Below are positions 8,887-16,609 of a stretch of 64,000 nucleotides of DNA, piece by piece. The stretch is from assembly GCF_004745595.1 (NCBI RefSeq), contig NZ_SRLH01000003.1, positions 1 through 64,000 of the forward strand, given 5' to 3'. Position 1 is the first letter of the stretch, and the number at the start of each line of letters is the position of its first letter. Source of the stretch: Flavobacterium humi (lineage in GTDB: Bacteria > Bacteroidota > Bacteroidia > Flavobacteriales > Flavobacteriaceae). The position numbers were made by a program, and so were the translations under genes. The notes under the pieces were generated by a model that did not search any database, had not been told where the DNA came from, and saw nothing but the letters and a program-made list of their open reading frames with translations.

Positions 8887-9159
8887 TTAATGAGAACTGT
8901 TTTTCTTTTTTTGGAACATTTTATAAATCGCAAAACCTATCAGGGCTACCAGGATGTACGGAATTACCATCAGGTATACGATTCCGTCATTGACCGCCTG
9001 TGCCTGGCCAGTATCGCCTGAACTTTCCAAAGAAGCACGGCACATGGCACATTGACTATAACTTTGAAGAGAAAAGAAAATGGAAAGTAGAAAATAGACG
9101 CTTACCGTAAAACGTCTTATCTCTTTGTTCTTTGCTTTATTTTTTTCTTTATTTAACAT
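8887..9159 (-). CDS. Small membrane protein of the oxidase accessory operon
   Basis: 90 residues with two predicted membrane segments (about 18-35, and 60-80 in IVYLMVIPYILVALIGFAIY). Between them is a periplasmic loop starting QCAMCRAS, i.e. a CxxC pair just after a signal-like YSQ. It ends with a basic tail. Its start overlaps the DUF420 stop by 11 bases, so it is translationally coupled to the SCO/DUF420 genes. A role in oxidase or copper assembly is plausible from context and the CxxC, but not shown by the sequence. Confidence 0.7.
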   Translation of the reverse strand: MLNKEKNKAKNKEIRRFTVSVYFLLSIFFSLQSYSQCAMCRASLESSGDTGQAQAVNDGIVYLMVIPYILVALIGFAIYKMFQKKKNSSH

Positions 9160-9691
9160 AATAAGGTGAGATCATCAGGTACACAATTACGCCTGTTACA
9201 GCCACATACAACCAGATCGGGAAGGTGATTTTCGCGATCTTCTTATGCCTGTCAAAACGCTGCGAAAGCGCACGCACATAAGTGACCAATACCAAAGGTA
9301 TAATGACAATAGACAGCAGGATATGGGTAATCAGGATGAAAAAATAAATAGGCCGGATAATTCCCGTTCCTCCGAATTTTGTTTCAATGGATGTCATATG
9401 GTACGCCACATACATCGCTAAAAAAGCCACCGAAAGCGCAATAGCCGTTTTCATCAGGTTTTCGTGGAGTTTCCTTTTTCCGTTTTTAATGGCAATTACA
9501 GCCCATACCAAAACGACTGCCGTTATACCATTGATGGTAGCGTAAATAGGAGGCAAAAACGACAATGGCTTTACATCATAGCCCAATTTCCTTAAATTCA
9601 CTCCAAACAACAACGCTACTACCAAAGGAATAGCAATTGATAGAATGGTAATCCAAACATTGTATTTTTTCTCTGTACTGTTATTTTCCAT
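9149..9691 (-). CDS. DUF420 family membrane protein
   Basis: 180 residues with about five membrane helices and the DUF420 pattern: conserved histidines and the segment AMYVAYHMTS near residue 95, then the helix starting ILITHILLSIVIIPLVL. DUF420 (CtaM/YozB-like) proteins are found with cytochrome oxidase genes, and CtaM is needed for heme-copper oxidase maturation in Firmicutes; a similar role is inferred. Its start codon shares one base with the stop of the SCO gene (TAATG-type junction). Confidence 0.85.
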   Translation of the reverse strand: MENNSTEKKYNVWITILSIAIPLVVALLFGVNLRKLGYDVKPLSFLPPIYATINGITAVVLVWAVIAIKNGKRKLHENLMKTAIALSVAFLAMYVAYHMTSIETKFGGTGIIRPIYFFILITHILLSIVIIPLVLVTYVRALSQRFDRHKKIAKITFPIWLYVAVTGVIVYLMISPYYVK

Positions 9692-10374
9692 TATTCTGCC
9701 AATAATTTAGTGATGTCCTGCTTGATTTGTTTTACTCCTTCTTCTTTTAACCCGTCATAATAGACAATCGGGTTCCCGAACTGGTCTTTCCTGCAACGGA
9801 TATTCCCTTTTTTATCGATCAGGGCAAATAGGCCCGAATGCTCAAAACCTCCATTGACTTTGCTGTTTTCTCCTGCATATAAATTATAACCTTTGTTCGC
9901 CAGGTCAAATATTTTCGTGCGGTCTCCGGTGAGGAAATGCCAGTTGGCTCCTTTGGCACCAATATCTTCCGAATGCTTCTTCAAAACCTGCGGCGTATCG
10001 TTTTCAGGGTTAATACTGATAGATGCAATACCGAAATTCGTGTTAGCACCGAAACTTTCCTGGATGGTTTTCATATTCCTGTTCATGATCGGGCAGATAC
10101 TTGGGCAGGTAGAAAAGAAAAATTCCACCACATAGACTTTCCCGGCATATGATTGGTTTGTGATGGTTTTGTTGTCCTGGTCTGTCAGGGAAAACTGAGG
10201 CGCCTGATGTACCGTAAACAAATCGCTTTTCACCGGTTCGCCTTCGGCCACTTTATTGAGCCGGTCGGACTTGACAACATCATTGTTCTTGATCCTGTCC
10301 ACGATTTTGGGAATGCTGTAAATCCCGAAAACAAGGATGATAAAAGCCGTTCCTATGTATGATTTATTTTTCAT
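9691..10374 (-). CDS. SCO1/SenC family copper chaperone for cytochrome oxidase
   Basis: 227 residues. N-terminal membrane anchor (about 5-22) and a thioredoxin-fold domain with the copper-binding CxxxC in FFSTCPSICPIM (near residue 95) and the distal histidine in GFEHSGLFALID. SCO proteins deliver copper to, or keep reduced, the CuA site of subunit II, which is encoded by ctaC in this window. It is anchored to the inner membrane and faces the periplasm. It is the third cistron after the terminator at 11083, with a 3-base gap to the gene before it. Confidence 0.93.
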   Translation of the reverse strand: MKNKSYIGTAFIILVFGIYSIPKIVDRIKNNDVVKSDRLNKVAEGEPVKSDLFTVHQAPQFSLTDQDNKTITNQSYAGKVYVVEFFFSTCPSICPIMNRNMKTIQESFGANTNFGIASISINPENDTPQVLKKHSEDIGAKGANWHFLTGDRTKIFDLANKGYNLYAGENSKVNGGFEHSGLFALIDKKGNIRCRKDQFGNPIVYYDGLKEEGVKQIKQDITKLLAE

Positions 10375-10377
10375 CTT

Positions 10378-11052
10378 TTATTTACTTTCATGCAAATGGA
10401 AATCTTTGCGTTTGTTGTTTCTTTTCAGGGCCAAACGGTATTCGCGAAGCATGATCTTGACATCGTCTGACATTTCGTTATGCAGGTCCGCCGCCGAAAC
10501 CGTATTATAGCTCTCCTTATATTCCTGCACCCCGGCTTTATTTTTGCCTTTGCGCCCACGGTGGTTCCTGTCTTTATCAATAATAATCACTTCAGAAGTA
10601 TTGAGGTTTGCATCTAACTTCCCTTTTAACCTAAAAGAATCATAATACTGCTGGATCTCTTCAGGCTTTGCAAAAACAAATTTCCAGGCCGTCATGTTTT
10701 CGGTAAAATTGGATAATTTCTCCACCAACGCTTTCACTTCGTCCTGTTTACCGTCTGCGGCAATCATTACCATCTGAAAATCTTTGAAACCAACATAGTT
10801 GTCGTATATCTTCTGGTTCAGGTTGAAAATATTGCCTTCGCTGTTCTTGACATCATTTCCGACAAATCCTAAAACAGTAATCTTATTTTTGAGGAAAACC
10901 GGCTTTCCGTCAAGGCTGGACCATTTAGGCAGTTCTTTGTTGTTCTTTGAAATAGTCGGTAAGAAAAGTGAATTATGGGTAGCAGAGGCAAAAATTAAAT
11001 AAATAACAATCGGCAGTGCAAGGAGACTTATGAGGACCAGTTTATTTTTCAT
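10378..11052 (-). CDS. Cysteine-less SCO-like membrane-anchored protein
   Basis: 224 residues with an N-terminal membrane anchor (about 5-23). The central part looks like a thioredoxin/SCO fold: SSLDGKPVFLKNKITVLGFVGNDV occupies the place where SCO proteins carry GKVYVVEFFFSTCPSIC, and FQMVMIAADGKQDEVKALVEKL corresponds to the strand-helix that follows. No cysteine is present anywhere in the protein. The C-terminus is very basic (RLALKRNNKRKDFHLHESK). Sits directly before the true SCO gene in the same operon, so it may act in oxidase assembly as a non-redox relative. The relation to SCO is my inference from the pattern. Confidence 0.65.
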   Translation of the reverse strand: MKNKLVLISLLALPIVIYLIFASATHNSLFLPTISKNNKELPKWSSLDGKPVFLKNKITVLGFVGNDVKNSEGNIFNLNQKIYDNYVGFKDFQMVMIAADGKQDEVKALVEKLSNFTENMTAWKFVFAKPEEIQQYYDSFRLKGKLDANLNTSEVIIIDKDRNHRGRKGKNKAGVQEYKESYNTVSAADLHNEMSDDVKIMLREYRLALKRNNKRKDFHLHESK

Positions 11053-11082
11053 CTGAAAAATTTATTTTGTGAGTACAAAAAT

Positions 11083-11114
11083 AAAAAAAGCTCCGCATAA
11101 GGGAGCTTTTTTTT
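11083..11114 (-). terminator. Rho-independent terminator after coxIV
   Basis: Strong symmetric hairpin AAAAAAAGCTCC / GGAGCTTTTTTTT with a GCATAAG loop, 15 bases after the subunit IV stop codon. It separates the ctaB-cox genes from the SCO genes and could allow partial read-through, as no clear promoter is seen beyond it. Confidence 0.85.
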
Positions 11115-11128
11115 GAATTAATATGTTG

Positions 11129-11485
11129 TTAAAAATTCCATTTAATGGTAGAATTCTTAAACACTCCAAAAATATAATCAGCTTCAACTAGCAAAATGAA
11201 TATTAAATATATAATCAGGAAAACCAATGGCCCAACAATAGACCAACGTAATGCTGCCTTTTCACCTTCCAAGTGCATGAAAGCCCACATAATCCCGTAA
11301 GCTTTGGCAATTGTCAATATGATGAAAATCCAATTCAACAGATTCATTCCTAAAACATTAGTAAAATGCAGTCCGTGAGGTTTAGTAATCCCTAAAAAAA
11401 CTTCTACAATAGTGATAGCGGAAAGGACGAAAAATACTTTCCAGATTCTACCTACATTTGATTCGTGTGCGTGATCGTGTGACAT
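11129..11485 (-). CDS. Cytochrome c oxidase subunit IV family protein
   Basis: 118 residues with three predicted membrane helices (about 12-35, 48-66, 85-105) as in prokaryotic CoxD/subunit IV. The signature ILTIAKAYGIMWAFMHLEGEK is typical of the family. The N-terminus is His-rich (MSHDHAHESN), a property shared with other subunits of this respiratory chain (see findings). Last cistron before the terminator at 11083, following the two subunit III genes. Confidence 0.88.
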   Translation of the reverse strand: MSHDHAHESNVGRIWKVFFVLSAITIVEVFLGITKPHGLHFTNVLGMNLLNWIFIILTIAKAYGIMWAFMHLEGEKAALRWSIVGPLVFLIIYLIFILLVEADYIFGVFKNSTIKWNF

Positions 11486-11512
11486 GATACTCTTTCTTTT
11501 TTGGATTAAAAA

Positions 11513-12496
11513 TTAAACTAGGTAGAAGAATGTAAATACAAACACCCAAACTAAATCAACGAAGTGCCAGTACAATCCAACTTTTTCCACCATTTCGTAA
11601 GAACCTCTTCTTTCATAAGTCCCTAAAAGAACATTGAAGAAAATAAGTATGTTGATCAATACTCCTGAAAATACGTGGAATCCGTGGAATCCTGTAATAA
11701 AGAAGAAGAAATCTGCAAATAATTTGCTTCCGTACTCATTTCTGGTCAGGTTAGCTCCTTCCACTACATAATGAGCAGTCTCCATTCTTTTAAGTGATTC
11801 TTCACGCGTAAGGATCGTTTTGTGTTTTGTAGTAGGATCAATTACCTCTGTACGTACCAAAACGTCAGGATGTGCTTTAAACCCTTCAGTTATCTGTTCA
11901 ACAGTGTACGTAGGAATTGCAGGTTCATCAAAGAACCAAATCCCTTTACTTCTGGTATCCTGAACTCTTTCCGTAGGGATGTTTGCTGCGAAATCCGCCA
12001 AAGCGACCCTACTGTGGTTCGCATCGTTTTTCACGAATTGCAGGATGGAACCTCCTTTGGTTTCGATTGCCCCATATTCCCCTTTGATGAAATTTTTCCA
12101 CTCCCAAGCCTGAGAGCCCACGAAAATCAAACCTCCGATAATAGTCAGAAACATATAAAGTATCACTTTATTCTTATTCATCTGATGACCCGCATCAACT
12201 GCCAACACCATCGTCACAGAAGAAAAGATAAGGATAAAAGTCATCAATGCCACATAATACATTGGCGCTGAAACACCATGCATAAACGGGAAGTGTGTAA
12301 AAACCTCGTCCGCTACGGGCCAGGTTTCAATAAATTTAAATCTTGAAAAACCGTAAGCCGCAAGGAATCCGGAAAAAGTTAAAGCATCGGAAACGATGAA
12401 AAACCACATCATCATTTTTCCGTAGCTTACACCCATCGGCTCATTTCCGCCTCCCCAAGTTTTACCATCAGTACTAGTAGTAACTGTCGTTGCCAT
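11513..12496 (-). CDS. Cytochrome c oxidase subunit III with large soluble insertion
   Basis: 327 residues, longer than a normal subunit III. The first helices (MMMWFFIVSDALTFSGFLAAYG) and last helices (FFITGFHGFHVFSGVLINI, then YWHFVDLVWVFVFTFFYLV) are standard. Between roughly residues 122 and 245 lies a hydrophilic insertion with WFFDEPAIPTYTVEQITEGF and a run of acidic and basic residues. Subunit III stabilises the heme-copper core in the inner membrane. Same operon as the second subunit III gene, 40 bases apart. Confidence 0.9.
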   Translation of the reverse strand: MATTVTTSTDGKTWGGGNEPMGVSYGKMMMWFFIVSDALTFSGFLAAYGFSRFKFIETWPVADEVFTHFPFMHGVSAPMYYVALMTFILIFSSVTMVLAVDAGHQMNKNKVILYMFLTIIGGLIFVGSQAWEWKNFIKGEYGAIETKGGSILQFVKNDANHSRVALADFAANIPTERVQDTRSKGIWFFDEPAIPTYTVEQITEGFKAHPDVLVRTEVIDPTTKHKTILTREESLKRMETAHYVVEGANLTRNEYGSKLFADFFFFITGFHGFHVFSGVLINILIFFNVLLGTYERRGSYEMVEKVGLYWHFVDLVWVFVFTFFYLV

Positions 12497-12536
12497 AGAA
12501 TTGTATTTAAAAAGTTGTCAAATTTACGTTTTTTTA

Positions 12537-13124
12537 TTATTTCACGAAATATAAAAACAAAAACAAATATACCCAAAGAAAATCTAAAAAATGCCAAAAC
12601 ATCGCACCAAGCTCAATACCAGTGGATTGTGTGGAATTGTATTTTTGTTTAAAATGATTATAAATTATGATTAATAGTGAAATCATCCCTGCAAAAAGGT
12701 GCGCCAGGTGCAAAATAGTCAGTACATATAGGAAAGAAGACGTTACCGAACTTCCGCTTCCCGTAAAATAATACCCCATCTGAACCACTTGGCTGAACCC
12801 CTTAAATTGAAAAAACACAAAAGCAATACCAAGCACTAAAGTAGCCAGAAGGTACATTGTGGTATCCTTTCGGTTGTCTTTTTGGATTGCTTTTTTAGCC
12901 AAATGGATCGTAATGCTGCACAAAACGATCAAAATCGTGCTTATGGTAAAAGCCGGCGGCACTATCATCGTGTGGATCCAGTCTTTTCGCGAAGAACTTA
13001 CCAGGTAGGCACTTGTCAAACCCGCAAACATCATAAACATACTCAGCATCGCAAACAGCAAAATCAGTTTATAAGACCTTGCTTTTCTTTGGTTATGCTC
13101 TTGCACCGACATTGTCATTTCCAT
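12537..13124 (-). CDS. Cytochrome c oxidase subunit III, short form
   Basis: 195 residues with five predicted helices, consistent with a short subunit III. The motif TSAYLVSSSRKDWIH and the final MFWHFLDFLWVYLFLFLYFVK are characteristic. It follows ctaB with a 4-base gap. Having two adjacent subunit III genes, one short and one with an insertion, is the arrangement also seen in relatives with alternative complex III, where both may be part of the same oxidase complex; that pairing is an inference here. Confidence 0.9.
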   Translation of the reverse strand: MEMTMSVQEHNQRKARSYKLILLFAMLSMFMMFAGLTSAYLVSSSRKDWIHTMIVPPAFTISTILIVLCSITIHLAKKAIQKDNRKDTTMYLLATLVLGIAFVFFQFKGFSQVVQMGYYFTGSGSSVTSSFLYVLTILHLAHLFAGMISLLIIIYNHFKQKYNSTQSTGIELGAMFWHFLDFLWVYLFLFLYFVK

Positions 13125-13128
13125 ATCC

Positions 13129-14031
13129 TTATCGTAAAAATTTATCTAAAATATATACTATCTGCAGTAGCGAAATGTACGAAACACTCACTAACATAAG
13201 CGCTCTTGCCGATTTATCATTTTGGTTTTTGTAGAGTTTCACAGCATAAAAAAGCATCCAGAAACCTAACAGGCCGACTATTACAGCCGAAACCGTAGTC
13301 AGGTACAATTGCCCCGTGTATCCGAAACTCGGCAGTACCGAAGCCACTCCCAGCCATAACGTATATAAAATGACCTGCATGGCTGTTCCCTTATCACGCT
13401 TACCGGTTGGCAGCATGTAAAAACCGCCTTTTTTGTAATCTTCAAACAAAAACCAGCCAATAGCCCAAAAATGAGGGAATTGCCAGAAAAACTGAATCAA
13501 AAATAATGTTCCGGCCTCGATGCCGAAATTATTGGTCGCCGCAACCCAGCCCAGCATAAAAGGGATGGCACCCGGGAAAGCACCTACAAAAACAGACAAA
13601 GGTGTCACTGTTTTAAGAGGTGTGTAAACGCAGGTGTATAAAAATATCGAAATGGCACCAAACATAGCTGTTTTGGGGTTGATCCAATATAAAATCACCA
13701 ATCCGGCCAATGTTAAAGCTGTAGCAATAATGAATGCTGTGTTTACGCTCATCCTTCCAGATGGGATTGGACGGTTTTTGGTCCTGTCCATCAAGGCATC
13801 CAGGTCTTTTTCGATAATCTGGTTGTAGGCATTGGAAGCGCCAACCATGCAATAGCCACCAACAGCCAGCATAATAAGCACATATATGTTTTCGGTAGAG
13901 AATTCGGGAACGCCGAGCAAATAACCCGCTATTGAAGAAAAAACCACACTAATGGCAAGGCCAGCTTTAGTAATTTCTTTGAAATCAGTAAAAACGGATT
14001 TTAATGAATATGATGAATTCGTAGCGCTCAA
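13129..14031 (-). CDS. ctaB: Heme o synthase (protoheme IX farnesyltransferase)
   Basis: 300 residues with about nine membrane helices, matching UbiA-family heme o synthases. The prenyl-diphosphate binding motif is NQIIEKDLDALMDRT (near residues 68-82), followed by the typical RPIPSGRMS; a second conserved region lies around FLFEDYKKGGFYMLP. It converts heme b to heme o with farnesyl diphosphate, needed for the heme a of the aa3 oxidase encoded at 22-25 kb. First gene of the ctaB-coxIII-coxIII-coxIV unit. A -7 box lies 26 bases upstream. Confidence 0.94.
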   Translation of the reverse strand: MSATNSSYSLKSVFTDFKEITKAGLAISVVFSSIAGYLLGVPEFSTENIYVLIMLAVGGYCMVGASNAYNQIIEKDLDALMDRTKNRPIPSGRMSVNTAFIIATALTLAGLVILYWINPKTAMFGAISIFLYTCVYTPLKTVTPLSVFVGAFPGAIPFMLGWVAATNNFGIEAGTLFLIQFFWQFPHFWAIGWFLFEDYKKGGFYMLPTGKRDKGTAMQVILYTLWLGVASVLPSFGYTGQLYLTTVSAVIVGLLGFWMLFYAVKLYKNQNDKSARALMLVSVSYISLLQIVYILDKFLR

Positions 14032-14056
14032 GGCAGATTTTTTTTAAAAACTGGTG

Positions 14057-14064
14057 CAAAGATA
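14057..14064 (-). promoter_or_regulatory. Putative -7 box for the ctaB-cox operon
   Basis: On the minus strand TATCTTTG matches TAnnTTTG. It lies 25 bases before the ctaB start. No convincing -33 TTTG was found at the usual distance. Confidence 0.4.
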
Positions 14065-14115
14065 TAAATTACCATGCAGAATATGGAAATCTTGAATCTA
14101 TATTTTTTTGATATT

Positions 14116-15153
14116 TTACTTTGGCAACCCAACCAAACGGGAAGCCTCTTTATTTTCTTCCCTAAAAATCTCCTCAAAAATAACCGTTCCTACAACAGGC
14201 CTGTAATGGCTGTTCTCATAATAATTTTCTTCGTTGCCCGTAAACTTGTTTTTTCCGGTGTAATCATAAAAATGATTCCCAAAGATTTTAACCAGAATAG
14301 CTTTATCATTCCTGTTCCATTTGACTTGCTCATACAACGGCCCGGCAACGATTTTGTATTTTGTTTTGTGTTTTTCCAGGATGGATTTCATCTCCAGGAG
14401 CATCTTTAAGTAATCGCTGTCTATCCGGCTTATGGAATCTTCTTTTGCTTTTTCGGGCCGGTCATAGAAAACGCCACCCAAATCCTTTACATATTGTTTG
14501 GGATTTTTTTCGATTTTCCGGTCAAGGCCGGTTTCTGTCATTTCGTTTGTAACGGGATCTACCGTAAAGGCATCTTCAGCAATCACATACACCATCCAGT
14601 CTTTGTATTGGCCTGTCCATTGGTAATTATAATACACCCATAAAAACCTCGGGTTCAGATACGCTTTCAAAAACGCAAAATGAAAATCCAACCAGGACTT
14701 CCCGGAAACGGCAGGATGTTTTTTGAACAAATGCTCGGTTCGGTTTTTTTGAGCCGTAAAACTCCAGTCCCTGCATAAAATAATCAAGGCATTCTTAATC
14801 GGGGCATTTTCCTTGTCCAGGTACTTCAATTTGGAAGCAATCCCCGCGATAGATTCTGCGGAAGCGTCAAATTTATACGGCACGGCATCTTTATCCAGGT
14901 ATTGTTTCCAGGTATCTGTTTTAAAGGCAATTGTCCTGGAACTTCCGAAAATAAAAGAATTATAATGGTATTTGTCTTTGTTTTTGAGGTATTGTTCGGT
15001 AGAAATATAGTCACGGCTCGAAATTACCGGAGTCCGGTCATAATGATCATAGGTATAGATTACCTTAAACGGGTCAAAATACAGGTATCCGCCCAACAGC
15101 AAAACAGAAGGGATCGTCACAAACAAAAAAAGCCTCCGTAAGAATTGTTTCAT
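14116..15153 (-). CDS. SGNH-like membrane-anchored protein paired with MBOAT
   Basis: 345 residues with an N-terminal membrane anchor (about 8-26, LFLFVTIPSVLLLGGYLYF). The segment FIFGSSRTIAF (near residue 68) looks like the Gly-x-Ser block of an SGNH hydrolase, and NALIILCRDWSF and YKIVAGPLYEQVKWN could be later strands. I do not recognise a named family. It starts 3 bases after the MBOAT stop codon, so the two form an operon. By analogy with AlgI with AlgJ/AlgX and DltB with DltD, it probably receives or transfers the acyl group in the periplasm; this is inference. Confidence 0.7.
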   Translation of the reverse strand: MKQFLRRLFLFVTIPSVLLLGGYLYFDPFKVIYTYDHYDRTPVISSRDYISTEQYLKNKDKYHYNSFIFGSSRTIAFKTDTWKQYLDKDAVPYKFDASAESIAGIASKLKYLDKENAPIKNALIILCRDWSFTAQKNRTEHLFKKHPAVSGKSWLDFHFAFLKAYLNPRFLWVYYNYQWTGQYKDWMVYVIAEDAFTVDPVTNEMTETGLDRKIEKNPKQYVKDLGGVFYDRPEKAKEDSISRIDSDYLKMLLEMKSILEKHKTKYKIVAGPLYEQVKWNRNDKAILVKIFGNHFYDYTGKNKFTGNEENYYENSHYRPVVGTVIFEEIFREENKEASRLVGLPK

Positions 15154-15156
15154 ACC

Positions 15157-16593
15157 CTAAAATTGAAAATAAATAAACTGTTGCTTGGAACCTGCAAAAT
15201 ACAATACCGCGACAATTACCGTATAATAAAATCCCCATCGCACAAAAACCGGGAATTTCAGCTCTATTTTTGAAATTGCATATTCGCTTTCGCGCCCGAA
15301 CCATTCAATAATCAGGAACGGCACTAAAAACCATAATTTGTGTCCTAGTACTACATTGGGAACCGTAAAAAGTGATTTTGAAAATATTCTTCCAATGTAA
15401 CTCAAAGCATGGCTTACATCTTCAGAACGGAAAAAAATCCAGCAAAAAACAGTCATGCAAAAAGTAGTGCAAACCGCCAGGAATTCTTGTATTGTTGGGA
15501 AAATCCTCCCTTGCGCCACGATATCAACATTGTCCCTGTTCGTATTAAACAAGATGGACGGCATGATGAACAATGCATTTACGAATCCCCAAGCCACAAA
15601 AGTCCAATTGGCCCCATGCCAGAACCCGCTCACCAGGAATATGATAAAAACATTCCGGACCTTGCTCCAGGCGCCACCTTTACTGCCACCCAAAGGAATA
15701 TACAGGTAATCCCGGAACCAGGAAGAGAGCGAAATATGCCAACGCCTCCAAAACTCGGCAATGTCCCTTGAAAAATACGGGAAAGCGAAATTCTTCAGCA
15801 AATCGATACCAAAAAGCCTGGCGGTGCCTAACGCAATATCCGAATACCCTGAAAAATCCCCATAAATCTGGAATGCAAACAAAATAGCACCAATTACCAA
15901 TGCGCTTCCCGAATAATCCTCATGATTGTTGAAGATCAGGTTCGCCACTTCCGCACAATTATCGGCAATGACTATTTTCTTGAACAATCCCCATAAAATC
16001 TGCCGGAGCCCGTCTTTTGCCTTGGCATAATTAAAATCCCGCCTTTGCTGTATTTGCGGCAGTAAATGAGTCGCCCTTTCTATGGGGCCGGCCACAAGCA
16101 AAGGAAAAAAACTGACAAATACGGAATAGTCTATAAAACTTTTTTCAGGTTTGATTTTTTCTTTATAAATATCGATCACATAGGATAATCCGTGGAAAGT
16201 ATAGAATGAAATCCCTACGGGAAGTATAACCTGAAGTGTTCGGAAATCAGCCTCGAAACCAAGAAGCGACAACCCTTCGGCTAAAGAGCCCGCAAAAAAA
16301 TTATAGTATTTGAAAACGCCTAAAAAACCCAGGTTGACTACAATACTCAACCAAAACCAAAAAGATTTTACCCTGCGGGTTTTGGCTTCGGCCATTTTCA
16401 GTCCGGTAAAATAATCCAACAATGTGGAAAAAACCAAAAGGAAAAGAAACCTCCAATCCCAGCAAGCGTAAAAATAATAACTGGCCACCAACAGCAGCAC
16501 ATTTTGTATTTTCTGATTCCCTTTCGTTGCAAACCAATACAGCACAAAAACGATGGGCAGGAAAACAGCAAAGCTGATGGAATTAAAAAGCAT
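15157..16593 (-). CDS. MBOAT family membrane-bound O-acyltransferase
   Basis: 478 residues, about 11 membrane helices, of the AlgI/DltB type. The N-terminus (MLFNSISFAVFLPIVFVLYW) and the family motifs DFTGLKMAE-like (DYFTGLKMAE), WRRWHISLSSWFRDYLYIPLGG and the catalytic histidine in SGFWHGANWTF are all present. Such proteins move acyl, usually acetyl, groups across the inner membrane for modification of an exported glycan or lipid. The substrate cannot be told from the sequence. Operon with the SGNH-like gene downstream. Confidence 0.93.
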   Translation of the reverse strand: MLFNSISFAVFLPIVFVLYWFATKGNQKIQNVLLLVASYYFYACWDWRFLFLLVFSTLLDYFTGLKMAEAKTRRVKSFWFWLSIVVNLGFLGVFKYYNFFAGSLAEGLSLLGFEADFRTLQVILPVGISFYTFHGLSYVIDIYKEKIKPEKSFIDYSVFVSFFPLLVAGPIERATHLLPQIQQRRDFNYAKAKDGLRQILWGLFKKIVIADNCAEVANLIFNNHEDYSGSALVIGAILFAFQIYGDFSGYSDIALGTARLFGIDLLKNFAFPYFSRDIAEFWRRWHISLSSWFRDYLYIPLGGSKGGAWSKVRNVFIIFLVSGFWHGANWTFVAWGFVNALFIMPSILFNTNRDNVDIVAQGRIFPTIQEFLAVCTTFCMTVFCWIFFRSEDVSHALSYIGRIFSKSLFTVPNVVLGHKLWFLVPFLIIEWFGRESEYAISKIELKFPVFVRWGFYYTVIVAVLYFAGSKQQFIYFQF

Positions 16594-16609
16594 ACTTTAC
16601 TGCTGATTT

